Shown here piece after piece: positions 10,449-21,230 of a stretch of DNA of 64,000 nucleotides. Position numbers and translations under genes: made by a program. The DNA lies in NCBI RefSeq assembly GCF_902167145.1, contig NC_050103.1:181783625-181847624 (forward strand), read 5' to 3'. The stretch is from Zea mays (taxonomy: Eukaryota > Streptophyta > Magnoliopsida > Poales > Poaceae). A model generated the notes under the pieces. The model was not told where the DNA came from. It ran no database searches and saw only the letters and a list, made by a program, of their open reading frames with translations. Each line of letters starts with the position of its first letter. Within the stretch, counting starts at the first letter, position 1.

Positions 10449-11079
10449 TGTTGGGGACTTGTTCTCAAATGCTATGAATTAAGAACAAGGCAACATAAAA
10501 CGTTAACTATTAATGCCCTTCGTCCGCTGAAGCATTATATCCTCAAGGATTTAATGAACTTCGGACGAAGGCCATGAGCAAAATATCACGAAGGTCTCAC
10601 CTTCGTGATCAGACTTATAAAACAATGTAAATTGAAATATAAAATATAAAACATTAGAGAAAGATGTACCAAAAATAGATAACATTATTCACATATTTTA
10701 TTATATGGACCTAAATATTAAAACATGATATTTAGGTACATTTATACCTTCGCCTTGGCAGAAAGCAATAATTCCAGCGTAATGTGCCAGCGATTACAAG
10801 ATTGCGTGAACAGTACAGTGGTACTGTTCACCTATTTATAGGCACCGGGCGCAGCTTGTGTAAAATTACATTGATGCTCTTTACAATCGACTACAATAAT
10901 GACACAAAACATCATGGGTCTTTAAGTCATTTCATCTTTAAGTCGGTTCACCCCTTCGTCTTGAGATCTGTCATTGTGCCGAAGCTTTATAGGTGATAGC
11001 TTCGGCACTGCTCCTGATAGGATCTGCCGAAGGTGTTCTCTTTCTTTAGGATCTTCGGCTACGAAGCATACCCCCAACA
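10449..11079 (-). repeat. 5' LTR of the 5.8 kb Gypsy element
   Basis: Same length (631 bp) as the 3' LTR and the same ends, with a TATA-like CTATAAATAGG on the minus strand near 10830-10841. Flanked on the right by the ATATT duplication (11080-11084). Confidence 0.93.
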
Positions 11080-11225
11080 ATATTTGTTTTTGAAACAAGC
11101 AGGCAAGAGTTTTGTCTTATATATTGATAAGGAGAGAAATGTCCTAAGGCAAAAGAGTCAATATAAAGGTGATGTCAACCACAATAGTTACTCTCTAAGC
11201 ACCCCTTAGCAACTAAAAAAAAGAC

Positions 11226-12560
11226 TCACAACTAGCAACCTAGCTAAGTTGATGAGGATAAGAGAGTAGCTAATTGCCTAGCCCCGGCTACAATCCAGGC
11301 TGCTGCCTCGCACTTAATCAGAGTTATGATCTGCTGACTGGTCGAAAACTTGAGATCAAAAGTCCTCGCATTCCTTTCCCGCCATATTATCCAATTAACA
11401 AGGATCAACAATGATCTGAGCCCCTTTTTGCTACACCCCGATAGCATAACCAAGTTCTCCCACCAATGCATCAGCGTGTGAGATAGCTTCCAGTTAGACG
11501 ACTTCAAATCCTCAATGGCAACCCAAACAACAATTTCCTCCCAAATCCGTTTAGTGAACCGGCATTCCACAAACAGATGCATATCTGATTCCAGGACACC
11601 TTGACAAAGAACACAAGGCGGGGAATGGGGCCAATTTCTGGTAGCTAAACGGTCGGCAGTCCAAATGTAATTTCAATAACTAGCCAGCTAAAAAACTTGC
11701 ACTTTGGGGGCGCCCAATTCTTCCAAATGACGAGGTCTAAGTTTGTGCGAACTGAGCCTAAAAACTACGCCATATATGCTGATTTCACTGTGTATCGATG
11801 GTCTGCAGTGAATTTCTAGGTGATGATATCCTCAGCCCCTGGGTCAAGCTGGATCTTTCGAACCTTGGACCAAAGGATAAAGAACTCATAAAGGTGGTGG
11901 GTCGTAATTACACTGTCTAGCAGTGCGAGATGTGCGATCCAAGCATTGTCCCTAACTGCCCCCACCAGTGATTTGCCCTTATTTCTTGATATGGAGAATA
12001 GACTAGGCGCCAAGTCTTTCGGCCTCCTTCCCCTTGCCCAAGCGCTGTCCCAAAATGATATCTTGGAGCCATCTCCAATCTTAATATCTGTTGATGCCGC
12101 AAAGAACAGACTATCAACATTAGTGCAAGGCGTTTCCAGTTTTCCCCAGGCATTATAAGGGGATGTGCAAATTTTCCATAACCACCTTAAGCGCAAGGCA
12201 CGCGCAAAAGTACCCAAATGCAGGACCCCTAAGCCCCCGAGGGCTTTTGGTCTCACCACATGCTTCCAATTAACTTTGCATTTTCCTCCAGTGAGGTTGT
12301 CTGAACCCGCCCAAAGGATCTGTCTTCTTTTGGAGTCAAGGAGATTTAGAATTTCCTTGGGCACGTTAAGGGCGGATAGCAGGTAGATTGCTTGCGAGGT
12401 GATCACCGTTTTAACAAGAGTCCAACGGCCCACCACCGAGAAATTGCTCATATTCCAACTACTCAGCTTGCCCAAGGCCTTGTCTACCAAAAACTGAAGG
12501 TCCCTTTTCCTTAGTCTAGCCGAAGTGAGAGGCAGACCTAGGTATCAGATTGGGAAGGTA
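11226..12560 (-). pseudogene. L1-type LINE fragment (RT C-terminal region and zinc-finger tail)
   Basis: On the minus strand, 12540-11816 encodes the segment after the reverse-transcriptase core of plant L1 LINEs ([57 protein letters not shown]). 11640-11244 encodes the zf-RVT-like tail, with CVLC and HLFVECRFTKRIWEEI and INWIIWRERNART-like sequence. There is an in-frame stop near 12549 and frame breaks around 11816 and 11583, so it is dead. The endonuclease and RT core are missing (5'-truncated). The Gypsy element at 5267-11079 sits immediately downstream and may have entered the LINE's 3' region. Confidence 0.85.
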
Positions 12561-12843
12561 TGATACCAAATAAGTTTTATTGGATTCGTCATAATATGTA
12601 TTTTCATAGTATATCTATTTTGTGTTATAAATATTGTTAGTCTTTTTTATAAACTTGGTCAAAGTTTAGAAAGTTTTAGTAGGAATAGAGCTAGAAATGC
12701 ATGCTTTCATGGACAGAGGTCATAATCTTCATGAATTACATACATGTTTAGCATGCATAGTTATCCTTTTCCTTTCTCGTGGTCTGTGTGTGCTTAGAGA
12801 TTGGGTGGCCCTCTAGCTGAGGACTGAGGTACTGCAGTTCAGT
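12561..12843. other. Unassigned AT-rich sequence
   Basis: No frame or repeat end recognised between the LINE fragment and the MITE at 12844. Confidence 0.3.
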
Positions 12844-13095
12844 ATTCCCTCTGTTGCAAAATATAAGGCATTGTTTGACTCGGCAATTTCTCTAAAACTA
12901 AACTTTGGCCATTCATTTCTCCTATATACTAAATTGTCTGTAGAAATAAAACCATATTAAAGTACTTTCATTCTGAATTAAATTGTATCAATTTGTACAA
13001 TACTTTGTTTAATCATGTGAGCCTGATTGTTGGTTCAAGCTTATGAGGTTTGAACCTAAAAAATGCATCTGGCACCTTATAAAATGAAATACAGA
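12844..13095. mobile_element. Diverged Stowaway-like MITE
   Basis: The left end CCCTCTGTTGCAAAATATAAGGC is the typical Stowaway terminus. The right end GCACCTTATAAAATGAAATACAGAT is its imperfect reverse. About 250 bp, non-coding. Boundaries approximate. Confidence 0.55.
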
Positions 13096-13489
13096 TGTTA
13101 TTAGTGTTTCATGCTATTTGCGAAGATCGATAGATAACTGACTATTAGATCAACAAATGATTTTTTTGTTATTATTGTGTTCTTCTTTATCCATATGATA
13201 TGTGTACATATCTAGGAGGGGTTGTATTCATCCTGACTCCTGTTTCTTGAAAAAGAAAAAAAAACTGACTATTAGTAGAAGTCCGAGAAACTTGCGACGA
13301 TGTTGAAAGTTGTGTTTGTCCAGAAACATGACAAACTATTGCAAATAAGATATGAGAATATTCTGTATGTTGGTTTCTTCACATTAAGTCTGAATCTGAT
13401 TCTAACTTGTTGAGTAAATACATTTAAGCATCGAAATTTTGAAGAAAAACATGAGGATGAATAAACCTTTAGTCCTTGTCATCTGCTCT
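13096..13489. other. Unassigned AT-rich sequence
   Basis: Contains poly(A)-like runs near 13250. No gene seen. Confidence 0.3.
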
Positions 13490-14063
13490 TATTTTATAGG
13501 TTATGTCATGCAGTTAAGTTGGTCCAATGCGAGGATGAATAAACCTTTGATCTTGTTGGTCATTCAGATGTTGATTATGCTGATGTAAAGTTGTCAGGAA
13601 GATTACATCAGGGCTTGTCAGTTTCTAGGGAGATCTCTGGTGTCTTGGGCTTTAAGGAAACAAAACTCAGTAGCTCTATCCACCGTCAAGACCAAGTATA
13701 TTGCTGCATGGCATTGATGTGCACAACAACCATAGATGAGGCAAATCTTTAGTGACTATAGCTACAAATTGAGTAAATTCTCTCTTCTATGTGACAATTA
13801 GAGTGTTATCTGCATGGCGGAGAATTCCATTGAACACAACCGCACTAAACACATAGACATTCGATACCACTTTCTGATAGACCACTCACAAAGAGGAGAT
13901 ATCGTAATTGATCATGTTAGCACCCACAAACGGTTAGCCGATATCTTCACCAATCCCTTAGATAAAAAGAGATTCTGTGAGCTTAGGATTGAACTAAATG
14001 TCTTAGATTCCAGAACCTTGATTGAAATATTGCACATATTGCTCATTTTTTCAGAATCGTGAT
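13490..14063 (+). pseudogene. Decayed Sirevirus RNase H/pol C-terminus
   Basis: Translated in shifting frames, this matches the end of the intact-looking Sirevirus pol at 36.9-37.5 kb. It has remnants of the RNase H segment (GHSDVDYAD, SVALST-like) and then an open stretch from 13814 with [20 protein letters not shown]...LADIFTNPLDKKRF. Several stops and shifts. Orientation is plus, and its own 3' LTR follows at 14864. Confidence 0.8.
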
Positions 14064-14863
14064 TGAAATATTGCACACATTGCTCATTTCGTACCTTTGA
14101 TCATGTCATGTCTCTTTCATTTGATACAAATGCATATTTTTTATTCTTCTTGTGCCAAATCTAAGACTAATGTGCTTCTAAGTGTACATCTGTACTTAGT
14201 CTTAGATGAAAAGGGAAATGGAGTTGAAGGCAAAGGCAAAGCTTCCACTGTATATTTGTTCGGTATCAAAAACTCTTTGTCCATCTCATGTACTTAAATT
14301 CGTATCTTTCTTGAAGGCCTCAAATTTGTATCTTCCTAAAAGGCCTCAGGTTTCTTCGTTTTTGGCGTTTAATGCCAAAGGGGAGAAATTAATAGGTCAA
14401 TGCAAAAGGACCGCGCCACCACCTTGTTTTTGAAAAACTTTTTATCTTCCAAATTGATACTATTGCATTTACGAAAACTCTATTGACAACTAAGACGAGA
14501 AAAACTATTTATGCCAAAGGGGAGAACTCATTCAGGGGAGCTTTTATTCGGCCAAAGAAAAAACATTTGAAAAAAAGAGAGAGAATCTTTCAAACTTAGA
14601 AAATGCTTTTGAAAATCATATTCTTACACCTTAGGCCAATTGCAAATGAATTTGAAAAGATTTTACCAAAAGATTAAAAAAAAACAAGGTAAGTGGTGCA
14701 AATGTGGTCCAAAATTTTAAATATGACAAAAACATTCATATACACTTAGACCTGTTTTCATTTCAGCTGCTTTTGAACGATTAGCTGAATTGCAAACTAG
14801 TTATAATTCCGAACTTCATATTTGCTTGGGTTGTGTTGGCCTCAATCACCAAAAGGGAGAGAT
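14064..14863 (+). other. 3' untranslated region of the decayed Sirevirus, with polypurine tract
   Basis: Noncoding region with several ATGCCAAAGGGGAGAA-like purine blocks (near 14370 and 14512). It ends with CACCAAAAGGGAGAGAT (14848-14863) directly before the TG of the LTR. Multiple polypurine tracts before the 3' LTR are a known Sirevirus trait. Confidence 0.7.
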
Positions 14864-16240
14864 TGAAAGGGAAATAGGTGTAAAAACCATTTCCAGTCTT
14901 GTTTTCTTAATTGACGACCATCACAACTAATTGAGCTAGCTAGTTTACTAAGTTATGATTTCAGGGACTCAGATTACACTTCAAGAAAGATCAACCCTCG
15001 AATCAGCGCATCGCGGACCATTCGAGCCCCTAGTGTGGGCTGTCTGGGATAAAGTAGATTATCAAGGACATGAGCTCTTTTTGGAAATTACACATGAGCT
15101 CGGACCGTTCGGGCCCTTCCGGCGGACAGTCCGCGATACCTCGATGGACTTCGAACATAAACTATGCCAAAGACACTTTTCTACTACCGACTGTCCGAAA
15201 GATAAGTAAAGACCGTCCAACACCATGCGTGGACCGCCCGACCTCGTGTGCGACCCATCTGCCTGTTGTATTTAGACAAACCCGAAGGTGCCATGTTCAG
15301 AAAATTTATTTATAGCGTCCACATGGACCGTCCAGAATCACGACCGGACCATCCACATCAGACTTTTTCTAACATTTGATGATGCATTTAATGCGATTTT
15401 AGCCATTGATATAGCCGTTATAACTGACTGTTGCAAATCTAGCCATTGATGTGCAGGGGTAGACCGTCCCGATCAGGAGCGCGAATCGTCCGCACGTGTC
15501 AGAACAAGGGCAACGACTAGGAGGTGGTTGGTGGCTATAAACACAACCACAACCACCCTCTTCGAAGGAATGCAAGCTTGCACAACTCTCATTCATTGCA
15601 AGAGCAAGTCTTCAGTTCAAGTCACACTCAAGCTTCAAAACTCATCTAAGTGCCATAATTGTGTTTTGTAATCTTTAGTGATTAGCGCCATGGAGAGACA
15701 CTATAGAGAGTGCGACCTTATGTTTTATTGTTGCTCGTGTTGCTTGGTTTCTTGGTCGTGCTTTCTTCCTCTTCTTCTAAATTCTCATTGACTTGTAACG
15801 CTAGCAAGTGACACCTAAGTGTGTGGTGATCCTTGCGGGGTTTAAGTGACCCTCGATATTAAGAAGAAGCACTCATCAGGTCTAAGTGATCATTTGATAG
15901 AGGGAAAGAGTTGAAAAAGACCTGTCCTACGTGACCTCCTCAATGGGGATTAGGTTCTTCGGAACCAAACCTCAGGAAAAAAATCGGCCGTGTCATTATG
16001 TTAATCTTGCATTGCGATTTGATTCTTCCTCTCCCCTCTCTCTAAGTTCTCTCGCTTAAGATCAATTTGAGTTAGCTCTCAAAGTTATCCACATTGATTG
16101 AGCAACTCGTGGCAAGAAGAACTATCTTTCGCACTCTAGTTTCATTATTACTCGTTCTAACGCTAACCTCGAGTGAAGTTTGTGTTCAAAGTTTATAATT
16201 TACAGGTTTCGCTTATTCACCCTCATCTAGGTGACTTTCA
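14864..16240 (+). mobile_element. 3' LTR of a Sirevirus of another family
   Basis: Begins TGAAAGGGAAATAGGTG just after a polypurine tract and ends TCATCTAGGTGACTTTCA. About 1377 bp. It has GGACCGTTCGG and CGGACAGTCCGCG-type palindromes and the typical LTR R-U5 region (AAACCTCAGGAAAAAAATCG). Its sequence differs strongly from the Opie-like LTRs at 30.6 and 51.8 kb. No matching 5' LTR is in the window, so the left half of this copy was lost. Confidence 0.75.
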
Positions 16241-16840
16241 CTTTCTGTATGCAAGTGTGCTAGATTTCAATCCGACCTCAAGAAAGGTTGCCTTGTGGTC
16301 GTGAAGCAAATTTTAAGATACTTAGTTCATATGCCCCACTTCGGGCTCTAGTATCCTAAGGGGTCTACCTTTGACCTAATTGAGTATTTAGATTCCAATT
16401 ATGCCTGGTGCAAGGTAAATAGGAAGAGCACATCAGAGACATGTCAACTTTTAGGGAGGTCTCTAGTGTCCTAGAGCTCAAAGAAACAAAATCCTGTTGT
16501 CGTATCCACCGTCGAGGCCGAGTACATTTTCACAAACCATTGTTGTGCGCAATTGATTTGGATGAGGCAAACCTTTAGGTACTTTAGCTACAATCTGAGC
16601 AAAGTCCTACTCCTATGCGATAATGAGAGTGCAATCCGCTTGGTGGATAATCCCATTGAACACAGTCACACTAAGCACATAGACATCCGACATTACTTCC
16701 TAAGAGACTACCAACAAAGGGGAGATATCAATATTTTCCATGTTAGCATCGACCACTAGGTAGTTGATATCTTCATCAAGCCTTTAGATGAGATGATGTT
16801 TTGTGAGTTGTGTAGTGAGATAAATGTCTTAGATTCAACG
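16241..16840 (+). pseudogene. Second decayed Sirevirus pol C-terminus
   Basis: From CTTTCTGTATGCAAGTGTGCTAG onward it matches the RNase H part of Sirevirus pol, with remnants of the CARFQSDP region and an open stretch at 16553 (MIWMRQTFRYFSYNLSKV...[30 protein letters not shown]). The preceding element's LTR ends exactly where this begins, so the first Sirevirus inserted into this one. In-frame stops are present. Confidence 0.8.
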
Positions 16841-17960
16841 GTTTGGGCCTAAGTTATGCTGGTATGGCCCTCAACGCCTCAACGCCTCAACGGACCAGTC
16901 CGGTGACCGGGTTCGTGATGGTCTAGACTTGGGCACAACGCGGCCTAGCGCACTGGATCGTCACTGTGCATGATCCAATGGCCATCCGAACCACCCCTGT
17001 GCTGAACTATACGGTTTCAGGATTTTAATTATATAAATCAACGGACCATTACTGTGCGTGGTCTGGTATGTCGTCGGAACGCCTTCAACGATCGGGCACT
17101 AGTGGGCACCAACTCACCAATGGCTAGCTAACATGGCCCACGGTCCAGTGGTGCACTGGACCGGTTCGATGCCACACATCTAAGGAAACACTTCAATCGG
17201 ATATCGGACTAGGGGCACATGGACCTAGTGTGGTGGTGCATCAAACCGGTCTGATGTGCCGCTGACAGCCCAGATCTGCATTTTTAGAAGGAAGGAGGCA
17301 ACGACTCCTAGGCCTCTTAGGGCTAAAAAAGTAGCCCCTATGCACGTTCATTCAGCACCTAAGTACTCCAAGAGCACAACAACACTTCGATACTCTGCAA
17401 CAAAGTGTTCTAGTGATTGAGTGAGATCCGAGTGACATTTCTGAGTTGTTCTTGCGTCTTTGTGACTTTGTGCACTTGTGATGTTCTCTCTTGTGTGTAT
17501 TGCTACAATTTTTCTCTTGCATGTGTACTCTTCTCCCTCCCTTACTCTAAGTTGTAACCTTGATCTTTTGTAAGTCTACAATGGACTAACTTGTGGAGAT
17601 TCCTTGCAAAAGGAAACACTCTTGATATAAGGAAGAACCGTGGCACTCAACTTTGATCTTTGGATCACTTGAGATGAGTTGAGTGCAAGCCTTTTCCAAG
17701 AGAGGATACCACAATGTGGATGTAGGTTTGGCCGAACCACAGGATAAAAATCGCCTGTCTCACTTGTCTTTTACTCTCTTGCGATTTTGACTCTTTCTAA
17801 GTTCTCTCTATTCACTTATGGTATTGCTCTTAGTATAATTCACATCTTGGAAGATCAATCAAGTGAAGGAAAATTTTCTCTCTTCTTCCTGAATCAGACT
17901 TGATTTAATTTGCACCAACTTCATTTTTAGATCAAGTTTGTGTTTTTAAGTTAATTTTGC
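16841..17960 (+). mobile_element. Degraded Sirevirus-type LTR
   Basis: Contains GGACCAGTCCGGTGACCGG-type palindromes, a GGCTAAAAAAGTAGCCCC stretch where a TATA box is expected, and the LTR-typical TTGAGTGCAAG...CCGAACCACAGGATAAAAATCG block near 17680-17750. Neither a clear TG start nor a clear CA end remains. It follows the pol remnant at 16241-16840 after a deletion of the 3' UTR. Confidence 0.6.
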
Positions 17961-20319
17961 AGAATTACCAACTTCATTTTAGATCAAGTTTTATTAATGT
18001 TTGTGAAAGATATACTAAGGCTGAAGCCTGTCTTGTAAGGAATTTTAACAGGTAAAAAAGATCATGTGATGCATCGTAAAGATATCGTACCGACGTCAAA
18101 CAACATATGATTAACCAATTTATTCTATAGTAAAAGCCCTAGTCTTTGGAAAAAGACATGAACAAGGACATTGCTAACTGAGGGCTGGGTCATCGAGCCT
18201 GGTGAGCATGTTTATGGAAATCCCAGGTATACGACTTTGATGGATTAGGTATATAGATATAGAGGGTGGAAACATGTGCACGTGCCTATTGGTTCATTTA
18301 GTCATTTGTGGTCATATATATGTTGTACATTGTATGTAAATGTAGCACTATCCTTTCATTATAAATGTTCATTTATTTATAGTATTGGTCTCCTACACTC
18401 CTACAGTGCGTGCGGTTTGGTGTTAACACTACAAGTAGGGAGTTTTTTTCGGTTTGCCTTTTCCGAAGACAGTTTTTGCATTCATATGTATTTCTTTAAG
18501 GTCATTTGTTTCGTTGGAATTGAATTTCATTCTAATAATCATAATTTAGATACAAACTAATTAAGTTAATATACTTGTATATGTAATATATTTGTACATT
18601 ATCTTAAATTATATGAGAGAGATAGTTATATACTAAACTTATGTTATAGAGAAGGAAGTAGAAGAATGTGCTGTAAGTTGTACATTAGAAAAGTAGCATG
18701 TAAATTTATAGAATCAATTTACATATCTCACCCCATGAATTTGAGATATACTTATATATAAACTTTGGAAAGTTGTGGAATGTCACATTCTAAAAAAATA
18801 ACCTACTCCATATTAGCAAGATTCTACTATCTCCGTTCTTGAATATTTGTCACCCGTTAGTTCATTTTTGAACTAAAACACGACAAATAAAAATAAAAAG
18901 AACGTAGTAAGTAATTTCTTAAAATGAAGGGAAACAAACTGGACCTAATTAGAACTATATTGAAGAACTTTAATTATTGCATACTGAGAAGAAAACCTCG
19001 GGCCTCAGACTATGGACTAGGTTGAATTTATTGTTTCTATTGTCATTGGACTTGTAAGAGGACTGGAACCGGTTTCATTTGGTTCTCTTGTGACATTTTA
19101 CCCGATTTACTTGTGTCACATCACATAGGTCAGACTCGTCAGTTCACTGGAAATGCCTAAAGCTGGTTTCTAAGTTGTAATTGGCTAATTGCAATCCTTT
19201 CTGCTCTGGCAGGATATTACGCTAATATCTAGTTCTCATAAGTATTTTGGTTCATTTGTTTTAAATCAGTAATTTTAGTATTTTTTGTTATGAGGACAAT
19301 AGAAAAACGGAAGAAAGTTTTGTTCGTCACCTTGTAGACATACTACACAACACTTTCACAAACCGCACAGTTTTTATCCATTAGAATGATATTTCTTATG
19401 TGGTCACTTATTTTAATTTTGTAATACTATAGTTTAATTTATAGGTGGCTATGTTTTTATATTTTTATATTACTTCATCAACTTATATATTAATGGGAGT
19501 GCTAGTTTCAGCTAAAGATTATGGCATCCAGTTAATTCAACAAGCAGTAGTATAAGTTAAATTTCAGTTCACTAAGAACAAGTGTTAGGAGCAGTATACA
19601 AAGTTTTTGAAGTCCTTCACATGATTCAGTTTTTCCTAGTCAATTTACAAACTAATTCATGGGATAAGCTATCAGACCATATTTGTCTCATTTTGGGAAC
19701 AATAGCAATTAGTTTGATATTAGATATAGTCCAATATTCTCAATCTGCTATCTGCATTGTACCACCTACACCTACACCTTTTGTTAGTAAGCATGGCTGT
19801 TTTTCCCTAGCAATGACTTCATTGAGGTTGATTTAGGGTTTAGAAACTGAATGCTAGAATGTATGGTCCTAATATTATTCTTATATCAAGATTCTGTGTA
19901 GATGCTTAGTCCTTCCTTACTCTTTTCTTTGGCCATTATACCTTTATGTTGTGATGATGATTTTCTCTCTCTTCTTTTCCATGTATAGGACTCTTATATG
20001 TGTTCTATATTCTCTGGTGTGGTTGGAGTGTTAGGTCAATGGCTTCCCCAACAACTAAACCAAATGGTGGAGTGGAGCTTCATGTTAGAATGATGCATGC
20101 GCCTTCAAGGTTTTAGAAGGTTGTGCTCAACTGTCGAACATATTCTACATGCTTTTGAATTTAAGTTATAGGATATTTAAACAAATAATACTCGTGTAGA
20201 ATGTTTTATGATTCAATTATATGTGGATGCTAGAAAAAGTTATGTACACTCATGTTGTTTGATGAAATTGTATGCATGAATTGGTTTGAAATGAATTGAA
20301 TGCTGATTTTATTAATTAG
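17961..20319. other. AT-rich intergenic sequence without a recognised gene
   Basis: More than 2.3 kb of AT-rich DNA. It holds a possible transposon end at 18427 (CACTACAAGTAGGG) and a small MITE at 18826-18915, listed separately. No frame with family resemblance. Confidence 0.35.
18826..18915. mobile_element. Short Stowaway-like MITE
   Basis: TACTATCTCCGTTCTTGAATATTTGTC at the left is matched in reverse by GACAAATAAAAA...AAGAACGTAGTA at the right. The CACCCGTTAGTTC / GAACTAAAACACGACAAAT inner arms are typical of short grass Stowaway elements. About 90 bp. Confidence 0.6.
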
Positions 20320-20660
20320 TAATGAACTAAAAATGTCATAAACTCGTCGTATAGCCGCCACGTCGCCATGCGTTATGACGTAAATTCGTCATAATTTGTT
20401 TGACATGTCATCTGTCATGTCACTTGCCACCACATCCTAGTTGTGACGAAATTAATCGTCATGTTTTTGCCACGTCAGCCGCCCTATCCACTCATTTATG
20501 ACAAACATATCCGTCACAAAACTGCCATATGGCAATGGTTCAATGCTACACTCTACGACGACTTTGGGTCTCGTTTATGATGATTTAGAGCATCATAGAC
20601 TTTACGCTGAATAAATTTTCCATCACTATATTTATGACGTTGTTTGTATTTCGTCACGAA
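20320..20660. repeat. CACTA subterminal repeats of the ATGACG type
   Basis: Repeated ATGACG/CGTCAT units on both strands: TCATAAACTCGTCG, TTATGACGTAAATTCGTCAT, TGACGAAATTAATCGTCA, TTATGACGTTG and TTCGTCACGAAAG. Such arrays lie just inside CACTA ends and bind the TNPA-type protein. The array precedes the tnp2-like remains at 21.2-23.4 kb, so it is probably that element's left subterminal region. No clean CACTA terminus is seen beside it. Confidence 0.6.
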
Positions 20661-21230
20661 AGTTCCTTTAATATGCACCTCCTCTGATTGTTTCGTCTCC
20701 ACCCCTGCTCGTGCCGCCCTGCCGCCGAGCCCTCCTCCCGCCACCACTCTCGGCTGCCGCTCCCTCTACGGAGCCCGAACCGGCATCGAGCCCTCCTCCT
20801 GCCGGCCACCGCCCTATCGAGATGTTATTTTTTTGCGTATTTTATTCCATATTTTCGGCGACCGTTATTCAATTGCTGTCAAATTTAGTATGTATTTGTG
20901 ATTATGCTTGTTTTATTAGGGTGTGTGATTAGTATTATTGTTTAGTTCTATTCCATTAATGTATTAGTGGCATATATGGTTCAGTGATTAGTGGCATATT
21001 GTATTTGTGGCATTAGTTTTATAAGTATGTGGTATATTTACATTATTAGTTTTATAAGTACATTATAGTGGTATGTGGTACATTTGCATGATTAGTGGTA
21101 TGTGGTACTTAGTTCGATTTGGTTAATATCATATCATTCTTTGTTTTATAAGTACTATATTGTTTTAGTGGTAGCGAGGTTATGCTACCGAAATTTCCTT
21201 TGGATCCTATTGGCTTGTCATAAACCCGCG
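20661..21230. other. CACTA 5' noncoding region
   Basis: A GC-rich patch (20700-20820, CCTCCTCCCGCC type) followed by AT-rich sequence with repeated GTGGTATGTGGTA words. It lies between the subterminal repeats and the first coding remnant. No gene seen. Confidence 0.35.

Larger units (their letters stand above)
5267..11079 (-). mobile_element. Complete, internally deleted Tat-type Ty3/Gypsy element
   Basis: Both LTRs are 631 bp (5267-5897 and 10449-11079), start TGTTGGGG and end CCCCCAACA, and are flanked by the same five bases ATATT (5262-5266 and 11080-11084). This proves one insertion event. Total length is 5813 bp. The internal part keeps the protease-to-integrase region but lacks gag and nearly all of the antisense gene. 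I count about 19 substitutions between the LTRs (3%). With the often-used grass LTR rate of 1.3e-8 per site per year that is roughly 1 million years, an estimate only. Pol has three in-frame stops, so the copy cannot move by itself. Confidence 0.93.

Noticed and set aside
18427..18490. CACTACAAGTAGGG as left end of the CACTA at 20-23.6 kb
   Set aside because: The three flanking bases do not match those after 23588, and 1.9 kb without CACTA features lies between it and the ATGACG array. Left only as a possibility.
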